From NCBI GenBank assembly GCA_049999725.1, contig JBNGIS010034139.1, positions 24,814-68,044 of the forward strand: a stretch of 43,231 bases of DNA, read 5' to 3'. This DNA comes from Haplomitrium mnioides. Lineage: Eukaryota > Marchantiophyta > Haplomitriopsida > Calobryales. Position 1 is the stretch's first letter. The number at the start of each line of letters is the position of its first letter. Under the pieces are notes generated by a model, which was not told the origin of the DNA, made no database searches, and saw only the letters and a program-made list of their open reading frames with translations. Below are positions 32,357 to 42,651 of the stretch, piece after piece. A program made the translations under genes and the position numbers.

Positions 32357-32872
32357 TCAGACGTAGTACAACCACAGTCTTCCAATCAAAATTAGGTAAG
32401 GAGAAGGTTGTGCCAGCCGTATTACCAGATAGTTGAATCGGAATTCCACACCTCCAATGATGGTGGGTACTTGCAATAGAGCTCCGAGTGGCTTCACTTG
32501 CAATCCATCAGCCAATCTCATGGTTCGAGCGGTGGGTTGAAATTCCTTGAATCCCAACCTATCTACAGTCTCCTTAATCATGATATTGACTCTTGCTCCT
32601 TTGTCCACCGGTACCAGCAAGAGTGTACAACCCACAATCTGAATATCAGTTTTCGTGGCACCATTGTCCTCATAAACCAGATTCAAATCAGTTGTGGTAC
32701 CCACCCGAGGTAGGCGCCTTCGCCTCTTCGGTCCCATCAACAATTCCCTCAATTGCCTTCTATATAGTGGACTGTTCTGAATCAGCTCTCCCACTGTTGC
32801 CGTGATTGGGCAATCTCGAACATCCGCTTGAATGTTGTAGGGAATAGGCTTCGCCATCTTGGTCGGTACCAC
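32357..32872 (-). pseudogene. Element D aspartic protease
   Basis: The open frame of 171 codons starts with the conserved AKPIPYNIQADVRDCPITATV leader, then LRELLMGPKRRRRLP. The active site LLVPVDKGARVNIM keeps the Asp, but DKG replaces the family's DGG or DSG. KETVDRLGFKEFQP, MRLADGLQVKPLG and LILIGRLWLYY complete the fold. It is the clearest protease in the window. The changed residue after the Asp suggests it is inactive. Confidence 0.85.
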
Positions 32873-32917
32873 CAGTGCTTCCTTGCCCTTATGAGGCTCT
32901 TCTGATGTCTACTGCCT

Positions 32918-33475
32918 CTAAACTTCCTTCAAAGTTTCCATGGCTGCATTCCCCTCCTCTACTGCATCCATGGCGTCCACTTGTCTTCTTTCCTCCTCTT
33001 GTTGCTCTGGGTGAAACCATTTGGGGTTGTCCCTCTGGTAATCTGAATCGCTATCGGACGGCAACTCGGGATCCTTAGCCTTCTCAACTTCACGCCCTTG
33101 CCTACGCTTTTCCTTCTTCTGATTTTGGGTTTCCGCTCGTGTCATCGCCTGATAGCAGTCCTCAGATGAAGGTGGGTCCCAACTACACAACTCAGCTTCC
33201 TCCTCCTTTGGTTCATTCTTGACTTCCGACTCCCAGTCCAGCGTTATCATATTCACCACTGGTGGAGGTGGTGGGGGATTCGCCCTTGCATTTGGGCCCA
33301 ACTCTGGTCTTTTGTTGAGCAGGCAATTCATCACCACATGCCCCTCTGACTTGCATTGCAAACTGAGCACATACGGTACCCCGTTGTTCTGCTTCCGCGG
33401 CTCTAGGCGATTCGGGGATATATGACTGGGCTGACCACAATTCTAGCAAATCATGATGGTTGTTCGGAGAGGCCC
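32918..33475 (-). pseudogene. Element D gag zinc knuckles and gag-protease spacer
   Basis: Two knuckles are recognisable but damaged. CQNCGQPSHISPNR has lost its last Cys to Arg (about 33440), and LQCKSEGHVVMNC has Ser where the first Cys should be (about 33360). A Pro-rich run (NPPPPPPVVN), an acidic stretch and a Lys-rich QNQKKEKRRQGREVEK follow, then SDYQRDNPKWFHPEQQEEE as in B's spacer. Confidence 0.8.
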
Positions 33476-33749
33476 ACTAGCCACCCAATCACTGGATTGC
33501 CCTACCCCTGCTCTTGCAGGTCTACTCATAATTGTGCGAGGCCTACCGATGACCTAGTATAGCATCTCTGAGGCCTTCTTCAGGTACATACTCAACTTCT
33601 TCATGCATGTACTCTCAAAGTTTATCTCTTGCGTAGTGGATGGCATGAACCTCCACGGGGTACTCTTGAGGAGAGTGGCCATGCTGTTTGCAATTTACGC
33701 ACCAGACCCCTACTCGTCCGGTCGACCTTGGCTTGCTCTCTGGCTTTAT

Positions 33750-34655
33750 TCATGTGAGGAGTATATTCATGGCCTCCATTTTTGCACTCAACTTCCCACC
33801 TTCTCTCCTGGGGGATTCTGGTTCGGGTTCCTTTTCGGGGGTTCTATTTGGTTGCTTCTTTTTGCCCTCTCGATGATGAGTGTGCCGAACCTTCCGATCT
33901 CTGGCATGCCTCCTCTTCTGTTCTTTTTGTTTCTTCTTTCTTCTGGCCGACCTATCCTCATCGAAATTGCTGGTATCCTCATCACATCCTGAGGTGTAGG
34001 CCAAACTCTCCTCTGACTCCTCCTCACTGCTTGTCTCATCCGAGGAGTCCTCCAATCTGTACTTAATCCATGTCTTCCTCCTCGAGCTCGTGACAGAGGC
34101 TCTTTCGTGGGACTGGGCAGCACTCATCGCAGCTTCTAAGGTCTGGGGGTTAGTGTGCCATACCCACGTCCCTATCTCCTTTGGCAAAGCCGCCAAGAAT
34201 CATGAGGTCATCATTCCATCTGAGGCCAAGAGGTTCAGCTTCCGTGCCACTTTCTTGAATCTTTGTGGGAATTTTCTCATTGATTCCTTTTTTCGCATCT
34301 GCAATTTCCCCATCTTAATTAAAGCATCCGTCTCCTCCCCAATCTGTCGGAACTCAGATACGAACGTGGCTTTAAAAGCCTCCCAATCCCTCTTGGGCTG
34401 ATTAACCAAGTCTTTATACCACAGTTGTGCCTCTCCCTTCAAGACAACTAGCAGAATATCTAAGATTGGGTGACTTTCTCCATTTGCCTCTGCCACATTC
34501 TCAAGATCGTCCAGCCATACATCGAGATCATCCTTCGGTCGTTTTTTATACGAATTTTACTTAAATCTTCCTCGTAGTCCTAGGGCTAGTACAAGATTAG
34601 CCATTACAATAGCAGGCAAGGACATCTCTACCCATAGGTCAATGCCTTTCTCCAT
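33750..34655 (-). pseudogene. Element D gag, capsid and charged domain
   Basis: An ATG at 34655 in a CCATGG context, about 160 bp inside the LTR, starts MEKGIDLWVEMSLPA. One stop falls near 34557, before KKRPKDDLDVWLDDLE. The 98-codon frame 34496-34200 is the capsid core (LLVVLKGEAQLWYKDL, FVSEFRQIGEE, LIKMGKLQMRKKESM). After a phase change, 34196-33750 holds the charged domain: EDSSDETSSEEESEESL, then KKKQKEQKRRHARDRK, ending KLSAKMEAMNILL. It aligns with B gag. Confidence 0.87.
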
Positions 34656-34789
34656 GGTTGTTTCACTCCCTTAACTTCTCACCTTAACTTCAGGTTCAGC
34701 GCATGCAATTTTAGGGAACTTCCTAGCGCCAAGACCCTTCCAAGAAACTAAACCGGTTTCGGGCTGATCTCATGTTCTTGTGAACCTTA

Positions 34790-34807
34790 GCCCTCCTTCT
34801 AGCGCCA
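34790..34807 (-). promoter_or_regulatory. Candidate tRNA primer-binding site of D
   Basis: The minus strand reads TGGCGCTAGAAGGAGGGC, starting with TGG eight bases inside the LTR end (TGTCACGCC at 34816 on plus). It is not the common initiator-Met type (TGGTATCAGAGC). The tRNA is not assigned. Confidence 0.55.
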
Positions 34808-34815
34808 AAATACTA

Positions 34816-37331
34816 TGTCACGCCTTTCACTTTGGCCTTAGCTCAGGAAGAGCTTACTCTGAAGGAAGGGGACCGACATGGTTCAACAGGGCCTTTTACA
34901 ATACGTCCTCGGACCCGATTTATCTCTTTCACGCACTAATGACCATGAGCTTCTTGGAGGTGCATTCACTTAACAACAATCCCAAGAGCCACATCCCACT
35001 CTTTCTCCCCACGCACAACCCCAAGCCAAGATCGGACCCACTCAGATCTTGTCTTTCTAGCAACCAACCATTCATGCCAAGGATCGACTTGCGAATTTTC
35101 ATATGTACTTCATTTCAAAGAGAATAAAACTTACAAGGCTGCTCCAAAGAGCTGAAAATGCTCCTGCATAGAAAATATAAAGGGGCCAGCTACTCTATCA
35201 CCCTTACTACACCCTCAACGCACTCTCTTTCTGCTCTACAACACCTCTAAGACTTATTCACAACTATACGACAAGGACTATAAACATATCTACACTATCT
35301 ACTTGACAGAAACATGGAGCGCCATCGGCCAACAACTCTTGACACCACCTAAGTCTCCCCCGCGACGCTTCACACTTCGACCCGCCCACTTACACACACA
35401 TCACTAGCTAGTTTATATCCTCCATCATAGAGGGGCTGGGATTCACTTCCGCAAGCTTGGAAGAGGTCTGATTAACTTCTACCCCTGGAAGGCAGTCCTA
35501 CCGACTGCTTGAACACACTCCACCTGAGACCTCGACTGGATCTTCTCCGTAGTGCACGGGCACTAACGCAGCCACCCCTTGCTTTTGACCTCCCCTTGAA
35601 ATGCAAACCAGCAAAACCCTTCTGATGTTACTAGGGCTGAATCCCCTACGCAATCACGACTCACAAGTCCAAGTCGAGCGCACTCCCTTCTCCTTCGAGT
35701 ATTGATTCACCTCTGAACGTTGGTCCACCCTCCATAATGAGTTCACCTGGATTACCCAAGCCTCTAGAGCCTCCCCCTCAGCAATTCTCGGTGCCCTTCC
35801 AGCCCACCTCCACTACTTTGGCCCCCGAACGCAAGTAAACTCACTTCAATCAAAGAATCACCAAGCACGCTCCCTGTCCCTTGCTATCCTCTCGTACAAG
35901 ACCTTCAACGACACCTCTTAATAAACCTTTCAACCTCTAGACTTGCAGCACCTTCAACAATGGATTTGTGCATGCCTTGGTACACATCCACGCTTCGTTA
36001 ATCGTACTGATAGCTTCAAGATCAAGATTTCAATCACAATGCATCACTGGCATCATCGACCAAGCATCAGCACACAACTTGTACACTTCCACGCCTCCTC
36101 AAAATGCACACACCCCCAACACTTCCATGTGAGAACTATCTATACTCCAAACTTGTGTCCTCTCACTTTTGGCTTCCATTCCCCCTTGCTTCGCCGTTCT
36201 TGTTTTTGCATCTCACAGCAGTACGAAGGGCCACGATTGTAGTGATATTTTGGTGGTCCTTTCTTGGCTATTTGAAGGTAGCTAATTCTTAGTGTAGCGA
36301 CACTTGTCTTGAGGATGTCGAAATCGGCCAGATCCAATAAAGACAAAATTGGCATAGAAAGAATGATCTGATGAAGATCGGATCGGTGCAATCCGAACAG
36401 TTTGATGGTAGACCCCGCTTCTCAACAACCGATCTGATTAACGACAGCAGACCCGATGCTTGGCCAACCCAATACAACCGATAGAACTCTGTCAGAAGAA
36501 AGACTGCGGAAGACCTGATAAGCCCAATCAGACTTGATAGGTGACGATAGACCTCCATGAGGGATGGCAGGTCTGATGGGCTTTCCTAGTGGTGAACGCC
36601 GATAGTTGACTCCTCTCGATAGAGCACTGCTCGTCGTCGTCTTCCAAGTGGAGGTTGGATTGCTGCACCCATCAGACAAGTACCAATGTGGTACAGTCAA
36701 CTCCCCTCCTTTGACCAATCTTGATACTACCAACAGAGCTCCGATAGAAGAAAGACTTCAAAAGGCCAGAATCTTCTCAAACACCGATGAAGCCTACTGA
36801 CACCCGATCGATTTGCGAGCCCACTAACCTCTCTCATGTCATCGCTGCCTTCCGACGGTTGTTGCATCCTTCATTCTCCTTCCAATCCTTCCATGTTGGT
36901 CATACTGGGAGGGCCTTCCCTTCTTCTTTGCTATCGAGCCCTACCACTGTACTGATAGTCAAGAATAATCAATGGAGCTCCTTGCCTTACCTTAAGTTCT
37001 TCTTTCCTGACGTCGGGTCGTTGATTTTATCCAACTCCCTTGCTCTTCCTCATCTGGCCTTGCATCATCTAATTCTTAGATCGCTTTCTTCTCAGCCTCC
37101 TTGCGAGTCTTTTCACCACAATTTTGGAGAGTGTCCCGTCCTTCCACCATCCTTGTCCTGATTTCTGCGTTCCGATGACCTTCCGAATAACTAGTTGAAT
37201 GATGCCCTTTACTTATCAGCGATCTGGAATACCCTGATGCCTCTGGAGCATCTCCGCGCTTTAGAAGCAGAGATCTGCTCGAATGATGCTTCCGATTTCT
37301 CCAATTTTTCAATAGTGCCTCAAATCACCGG
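34816..37331 (-). mobile_element. Element D 5' LTR (right)
   Basis: It starts TGTCACGCCTTTCAC. It is complete except for its last few bases, where it passes from ...AAATCACCGG into A's RT codons. It contains the TATA candidate at 35411 and the block shared with B LTRs at 35455-35600, and a single copy of the 108-bp repeat near 36600. The first 355 bp have no counterpart in the left LTR. Confidence 0.88.
35411..35417 (-). promoter_or_regulatory. Candidate TATA box of element D, 5' LTR
   Basis: The minus strand reads TATAAAC. It would place U3 at about 35420-37331 and R-U5 at about 34816-35390. Confidence 0.5.
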
Positions 37332-37860
37332 CTGAAATGTCAGCCGTACATGCTTCTCATGAGCCTTTATCTTACCATACACTACGAAGTCATTGATGAA
37401 GATCTTGAGGAACTTTCTCAGGTAGTCATGAAATATATTCATCATGAGCATTTGGAATGTACTAGGTGCATTACATAGGCCAAATGATATTCTTTGAAAT
37501 GCAAACACTCCCCACTCCATCATAAAAGCAATTTTAGGTTGGTCTTCCTCTCATATCCACACCTGATTGTAACTCGAGTATGGATCCATGAAACTATACA
37601 CCTCTTGACCTACTACTAGGTCCAACACACCATCAATGAAGGGTAGGGGGTAGTTGTCCTTCTTTTTTGCTGCATTCAGCTTACAGAAATCTTGGCAGAC
37701 TCGAATTTTCAGTTTTCCGTCCAATCCTGCCTTCTTTAGCACCACCACCAAGGGGGACACCCATTCACTGGTCAAAACATGGTATATAAACTGTGCATCT
37801 AAGAGCTTATCCACCTCCTCTTTAACAAACAGGGAGAAGCATAGGTTCATGCGTTATTGT
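37332..37860 (-). pseudogene. Element A reverse transcriptase fragment
   Basis: The 99-codon frame 37850-37551 holds FVKEEVDKLLDAQFI, WVSPLVVVLKKAGLDG, RVCQDFCKLN, NYPLPFIDGVL and FMDPYSSYNQVWI, then a stop. The next frame, 37523 down, holds FGLCNAPSTF and the active site FINDFVVYG (first catalytic Asp changed to Asn) and ends in HVRLTFQ, where D's LTR begins. The RT tail and RNase H of A are missing. Confidence 0.9.
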
Positions 37861-38306
37861 TACTGCCTCACAAGGGTTGCGTTGGCTTCCAAATAGATTT
37901 AGAAATGTCCTCTCCCCCCCCCCCCCCCCCCCGCCCTCCCAAATTCAAGGCGAAGCCAAGCTCGAAGTTTCTACCATTAAAAACCGTTATTTCTCGGTAT
38001 TGCTATGCCCGTATGACCTCCACTTTGCTACTGTTAGTGGCATCATAGTCTGACTCCAATTAGGCAAGCCTTAGGCCACCTACAACATGCTTTTTGTTAG
38101 GCTTTTTTCCCCCTCATTGGTGGTCATCCTCCGTTGGACTGATGGCTGAAGCCGACTCCCATTTTTGATCGGTTTCAGGGCTAAAGTGGATCCTCATGAC
38201 TCTCCTTTTAGGTTTGGTTCAGGGTTGAGAATAGACACTTATGATTCTTGTTCCTCTGTTTCCTCAACCCAAAATGTAGAGGTCTCCAACTAATTTAGCC
38301 TCGTTT
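37861..38306 (-). other. Element A region between linker and RT
   Basis: It is homologous in position to B's 12135-12500 and reads poorly through stops. It contains a C19 run at 37914-37932 that B lacks. It is presumably the decayed part of the polyprotein joining the acidic linker to RT. Confidence 0.5.
37914..37932. repeat. C19 homopolymer
   Basis: Nineteen C in a row within element A, followed by GCCCTCCC. The count is uncertain for technical reasons. Confidence 0.88.
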
Positions 38307-38497
38307 CTATTTCGCCACAAAATCTTCGTCCGTCATGTCGCTCATCAATTTCAGCCAATAAGTGTCATTGTCCTCTGACTCCTCTTCCACTGACCACTCG
38401 CTGTCATACTCTTGATCTTCTATAGTCTCCCTCTCATGTGGGATAGGTCCATAATGAGCCAATATCTTGGATGGCCCGATTACTAATATAGAGTCAT
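38307..38497 (-). pseudogene. Element A acidic linker fragment
   Basis: The codons read YGPIPHERETIEDQEY, then SEWSVEEESEDNDTYWLKL and SDMTDEDFV. They match B's linker closely. The open frame seems to extend to 38567, but beyond 38498 the DNA is the LTR of element E. Similarity to A's own protease side ends at GAGTCA. Confidence 0.78.
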
Positions 38498-38930
38498 TGT
38501 AATAGTACACGCAAAAGGTTGTGCTATTTATAAGAAAATATAGAGGAGTGAAGTGGTAGTGAGTCACTTTTAGGGTAAGATTAGATTACTTGCCTTTGAA
38601 GTCACTTTTGGTGAAGAGTCACTTTTAGGTTACTTGCATTTGAAGTCACTTTTGGTAGAGAGTCACCTTTAGGGTTGAAATGATAAGTGACTTGTAAGTG
38701 AAGTAAGAGGGATGACACCCTCTTCTATGGTATAAATAGAGGAGCTTCTTAGCCCCACTTCTCATTATGGAGTTCCTCTCAAATCACTTAGGTTCTTTGG
38801 TTGCTTGGCTTTTGCTTGCACTCTTGGTCTTAGCTTGGACCTTGAGTTGCTTTTGTTGAAGAACTCTATTAGAGTTCACCATGAGTTCTTACTCATTTGG
38901 ATTTGGTCTTTATGATTCTTTAACATTAAA
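38498..38930 (+). mobile_element. Element E-type LTR in inverted orientation
   Basis: It starts TGTAATAGTACACGC on the plus strand and matches the complement of 38931-39363 at about 90% by eye. It includes GTCACTTTT-type short repeats (38560-38680) and a TATAAATA box. It touches element A at its TG end. Confidence 0.88.
38731..38740 (+). promoter_or_regulatory. TATA box in inverted E LTR
   Basis: TATAAATAGA on the plus strand, about 235 bases from the LTR start, kept in the other arm. Confidence 0.65.
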
Positions 38931-39363
38931 AGAACTCAAGGAGAACTCAAAGACCAACTTCCAAATAAGTAATACTTCAAGACAACTCTAAAAGAGTTAC
39001 ACAACTCAAACACAATAAGCAAACCAAAGCCAAGAATGCTAACCAAAGCCAAGCAACCAAAGAACCCAAGTGATTCGAGAGGAACTCCAGAATGAGGAGT
39101 GGGGCTAAGAAGTCCTTGTATTTATACAAGATAAGAGGGTGTCATCCCTCTTTCTTCACTTACAAGTCACTTCTCATTTCAGCCCTAAAGGTGACTCTCT
39201 TCCAAAAGTGACTTCAAATGCAAGTAACCTAAAGGTGACTCTCTACAAAAAGTGACTTCAAAAGCAAGTAATCCAATCTTACCCTAAAAGTGACTCACTA
39301 CCACTTCCTTCACTCCTCTCTATTTTCTTATAAATAACACAACCTTATGTTTATACTATTACA
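38931..39363 (-). mobile_element. Element E 3' LTR
   Basis: On the minus strand it starts TGTAATAGTATAAAC at 39363, directly after the polypurine-like GACGGCGGGGATTA. It contains the same GTCACTTTT repeats and TATA box as its inverted partner. The inner ends of both arms meet near 38930. Confidence 0.87.
39119..39126 (-). promoter_or_regulatory. TATA box in E 3' LTR
   Basis: TATAAATA on the minus strand, at the mirrored position of 38731. Confidence 0.65.
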
Positions 39364-39605
39364 TAATCCCCGCCGTCTAGTCAATGATGTTCTCGTGTCG
39401 CAACTTTCAAAAATTTTAATAGCTTCTTGAGCATTCTCAAAATTTGAAGAAGGTTCCCAAGTAGCATCATGAACTGGATAGCCTTTCCACAAAACCTTGT
39501 ATTGTGAACTTGTAGAAGCCGCCCGCGCTTGATAACTCTTTTCGCCAAAATGCGGTCTACTTCAAATTCTTCATGATCATCAAGAACAATGGTAGGAGGA
39601 GCAAG
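39364..39605 (-). pseudogene. Element E chromodomain and polypurine tract
   Basis: After the integrase end, the minus strand reads LDDHEEFEVDRILAKR. After a phase change near 39520 it reads QYKVLWKGYPVHDATWEPS and FENAQEAIKIF. Together these match the chromodomain pattern (E-x-I-L, LVKWKGY, TWEP), which in chromoviruses guides integration to marked chromatin. The stop TAG overlaps the purine tract 5' of the LTR. Compared with a normal chromodomain, only the frameshift and small changes at the joint are abnormal. Confidence 0.85.
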
Positions 39606-40660
39606 TTAAACACAATTTGGAAAAGAAGATGAACTAGGAACAAAAGGCTTAAGTTTAGACACATGGAACACATGATGAATCTTTATATGAAGAGGAAGAT
39701 CAAGTTTATAAGCAACAGGAGAAATAACTTGAGAAATAGAGAAAGGACCAATCCAAGCAAGAGATAACTTACAAACTTGGGTATCTAAAGACAATGGACG
39801 ATCATGAGTAGATAACATAACTTGGTCACCTAAAACATAAGAGCAATCATGACGACGGCTATCAGCATATTTTTTTGCCGATTTTGAGCAACACTAAGAT
39901 GGTTGCGAGCATCTTGCAAGGAAGAAGATAAACGAGGAAAAAAATAGAAATACTTGGAGCATTAGAAGAAGTAGGAGAAAGAAAACCATCGGTAACAAGA
40001 GGATGCTGACCCGAATTAAGAAAGAAAGGAGAAAACCCAGTACTTGCTTGTTTGGAGTTGTTGTACGCAAACTCCACAACTGGTAAGAAACTATCCCAAT
40101 CGGTGTGATGAACATTGATGAACACACAAAGCATGTCCTCTATAGTGCAATTAGCACACTCTATTTGCCCATCTGTTTGTGGATAATAAGCAGTAGACAT
40201 AGAAAGTTTGGTTCCTAGAAGTTTGAATAACTCTCGCCAAAACTTTCTAGTGAAACGCGGATCCCGATCAGATATTAACACCTTGGGCATTCCGTGATGC
40301 CAAAAAAAGTATCAAAGTAAATCTTTGCCAATTGTGGAGCATCCACTATTGGTGCTAAATGAATCTACTTGCTCAACTTATCCACAAACACCACAATAGC
40401 AGTAAACCCACGAGGCGTAGTTGGAAGTGAAGTGATAAGATCCAAACTTACATGTTCCCAACGAGCAGTAGGAATTGGTAACGGTTGAAGAAGTCCCGCT
40501 GGTTTTTGATTTGAAGCTTTGTTTCGTTGACAACTTTCACACGAACAAACAAAACCACGAACATCTTGAGCCAAGCTAAGCTACCACCAAGTGCGTTGAA
40601 GCAATTATGTAGTCTTATCTACTCCAAGATGCCCAGAAATAGGAATGTCATGCGCTTCTT
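39606..40660 (-). pseudogene. Element E integrase
   Basis: The zinc finger (about 40660-40510) reads EAHDIPISGHLGVDKT, then CSCESCQRNKA (HHCC complete). The core holds HVSLDLITSLP (Asp), VLISDRDPRF (Asp) and DGQIECANCTIEDML (Glu). A segment with stops near 40290-40365 breaks the frame. The C-terminal domain at 39818-39606 holds KLSLAWIGPFSISQVISPVA (GPF motif) and HHVFHVSKLKPF. It lies just before the chromodomain. Confidence 0.9.
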
Positions 40661-41160
40661 GTAAACGAGCCATTTAAAGTGTATCATCTTGTGGAACATA
40701 TATTTGATGGCCTCGATAAAGAATACCATCTCGAATGGAAAAAGAATGATACTCACTATCCTTGACAGCCAATCATGCTTGAATTAGACTAAAGAAAGCA
40801 TCTTCTTGTAGTTTTTGACAATAACTCCCACTATTTGCCTTATTTAAATGTAAGATACTAATGTTGCTCACCTCTAGTGTATTCACTTGATGATCTGGCC
40901 TTCATGACAGTGCATCCGGAATGGTGTGGAACATTCTTGGCTTGTACTCTAGCTTGATATAAAAGAGTTGCAATTGATCTTCCCATCGATGATGGCGACT
41001 TGTTATATTTTCCAAATGGATTGATTGTAACAATGGTTTGTGATCTGTGCGCATAAGTACAAGTCTTCCCAAAAGATAATGCCTCCATACTTTTGTAGCA
41101 TAAACCATTGCTAATTGCTCTCGATCCCTTGCTCCAATCCATTGCTAATTGCTAATTCCT
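40661..41160 (-). pseudogene. Element E RNase H part and tether
   Basis: The frame 41108-40902 reads MVYATKVWRHYLLGRLVLM, RTDHKPLLQSIHLENI and MFHTIPDALS, the second half of a Ty3/gypsy RNase H. The REQLAMVYA start lies across a small duplication: CCATTGCTAATTGCT occurs at 41105 and 41139. Downstream (40858-40661) is the linker to integrase with stops. The first catalytic residues and all of RT are absent. Confidence 0.85.
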
Positions 41161-41164
41161 TCCT

Positions 41165-42357
41165 ACAATTCCAACATACCATCAACTTGGTTCGGTTTGG
41201 GCATGGGTGTGCACCTTCTGATCTTTTCTGCCCCCATGAAGCTGATTGGCGAGACACTAGATTGGTTGGTATGCCTGCCATCCTTCAGGTTTGACTGACC
41301 ACCTCGTATACAAGCTTGGGTGACTCCTCTTGCACGTACTCCACTTCCTCTTGGTACCACTTTGGTGGATCCTCCCTCATGTAATGAATAGGCATCCCAT
41401 CAATGGGGCATTCTTGTAGGGAGTGCCCATAACTTCTGCACTTCATGCACCATACATGAGCCCTTCGTGACAACAATTTTTTTTCCCTCTAGCTTCAGGC
41501 CTACAAAATGGATTGTCATGGCCTCCAACTTTGCGTTAATTTCCTCTATGGGGCCTTTTAACCCCCTCCTCTTGTTGGTTTCTACCCTAGTGCCTCTATC
41601 ATAGGTTCTATGGGGTTTTTTCTCTTTGAACTCCTTGTGTTTCTCATGTCTTGTGCCCTTCTTCTTTTTGACCTCTTTTTTCTTCTTACTCCCTCTTTAT
41701 TCCGTCTCCTATGTCAGAGCTATCCTCTTGGCTAGAACTCTCTGACTCATCTCTCCTTTTTGTCTTTCTCTTTGAGCTCGACACCTTAGCCTTGACATAG
41801 GATTAGGCTTCTTCCACTGCCTGCTCAAGGCATGTGGGTTTGGATCTCCTCACCCAAGCTCCTAAACTCCTAGGTAGGGGTGAAATGAACCAAGAGGTGA
41901 GCATTCCATCCAATGTCGAGGGTGTGATCTTCCTAGCCATTCATTGGAATTGTTGCAGAAATTTGTGCACAAATTCAGTCTTCTTCATTTCCATTTGGCC
42001 TATCTTGATCAAGGCCTTTGATTCACCTCCTTTCTTCCTGAATTCTTCCAGAAAGGCTGACTTGAAGGTGTTTTAATTCCTCTTGGTAGCCTCGGGAAAA
42101 GTCTGGTACCAAGGACCATCCTCTCCCTTCAGCACTCGAGGGAGAATAGTTTCTTTAATCAGGTTCTCCTCATTAGCATAAACTGTGCCTTCAAAATCAT
42201 TCAGCCACTCATCCGGGTCTTCTCCAGTGGACCCCTTGAATGTTTTGTATCTGAATTGGTATCTCTGTGTTACATGTCCTACTGACTAATGGGCTACATG
42301 CCCTATATTAGCCATATGGGTTTTGGGTTGCACGGAACAAGAAGCTCTAACCACAGT
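41165..42357 (-). pseudogene. Element A gag
   Basis: It reads from about 42357: GHVTQRYQFRYKTFKGS, then DPDEWLNDFEGTVYANEEN, the capsid core LKGEDGPWYQTFPE and LIKIGQMEMKKTEFVHKF, and GMLTSWFISPLPRSLGAWV. A Ser/Lys-rich domain follows, shorter than in B. Then comes the complete first knuckle CMKCRSYGHSLQEC (about 41440) and the WYQEEVEYVQEESPK stretch. It ends inside the second knuckle (VCWNC) at 41165, where E begins. Several stops are present. The N-terminal 50 codons found in B are missing at 42357. Confidence 0.87.
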
Positions 42358-42651
42358 GTCAGCCGGTAAGTTGGAGCACTAAGCTGAATTCACGAAATCA
42401 AGAGCACCACTGGCCACATTGTTCCCTTTGCAAGTGTGAAGGCATCTCAAGAACAACTGATTACCTCAAACAGTTGATTAAGAGCAAGGTGCATGAGTCA
42501 TGGGAGGGAAACAGGACCATGGCAGAGGGGAGGAGGAAGGTGAGCAGTGATCGCCAGCCAAAAGAGGGGCCCCATTCTCAAGTTCAAATCAGGTCAGCGG
42601 GAATCCGTGGGCCTAAGGAGGATGCGGGGGTGGGAGCTGGGGAAAAGGAAT
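42356..42651 (+). other. Unassigned open frame with a Cys cluster
   Basis: A plus-strand frame without an early ATG reads through HWPHCSLCKCEGISRTTDYL and KQLIKSKVHESWEGN, then basic sequence, to a TAG near 42650. The C-x2-C-x-C and the following amphipathic stretch look protein-like, but I recognise no family. It begins at the edge of element A. It could be chance, given only about 99 codons. Confidence 0.25.

Larger units (their letters stand above)
18667..37331 (-). mobile_element. Element D: Ty3/gypsy retrotransposon carrying element C
   Basis: The internal region 28943-34815 holds the full gag-pol set on the minus strand. The 5' LTR is 34816-37331. The 3' LTR lies at 18667-19242 and 27060-28942, split by element C. 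D is related to A and B (similar protease, linker and RT, and a shared LTR block) but is a separate family. It sits in A's RT: A resumes at 37332 with LTFQ codons. The outer end of the left LTR (counterpart of 34816-35170) is missing together with about 970 bp of A. Confidence 0.88.
38498..41164 (-). mobile_element. Element E: chromodomain Ty3/gypsy (chromovirus), truncated
   Basis: It contains the 3' LTR 38931-39363, polypurine tract, chromodomain, integrase and part of RNase H on the minus strand, up to about 41160. RT, protease, gag and the 5' LTR are gone, and A's gag follows directly. At the left an LTR in opposite orientation (38498-38930) forms a palindrome with the 3' LTR. The integrase GPF motif and the chromodomain place it among chromoviruses, a different lineage from A, B and D. 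Confidence 0.88.
4173..42357 (-). mobile_element. Element A: old Ty3/gypsy retrotransposon, host of the nest
   Basis: Four minus-strand pieces follow each other in correct polyprotein order when the insertions are skipped: integrase C-terminus 4173-5353, integrase zinc finger and core 18184-18666, reverse transcriptase and linker 37332-38497, gag 41165-42357. Each aligns with element B (9287-10152, 10148-10658, 11633-12863, 13902-15135). Two stretches are missing relative to B: about 970 bp at the D junction (end of RT, RNase H) and about 1040 bp at the E junction (protease and gag-pro spacer). Long interruptions are B, D (holding C) and E. The 5' LTR and gag N-terminus are not seen; similarity stops near 42357. 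One element rather than several copies is an inference from collinearity; for the first two pieces it is proven by B's target duplication. Confidence 0.75.
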
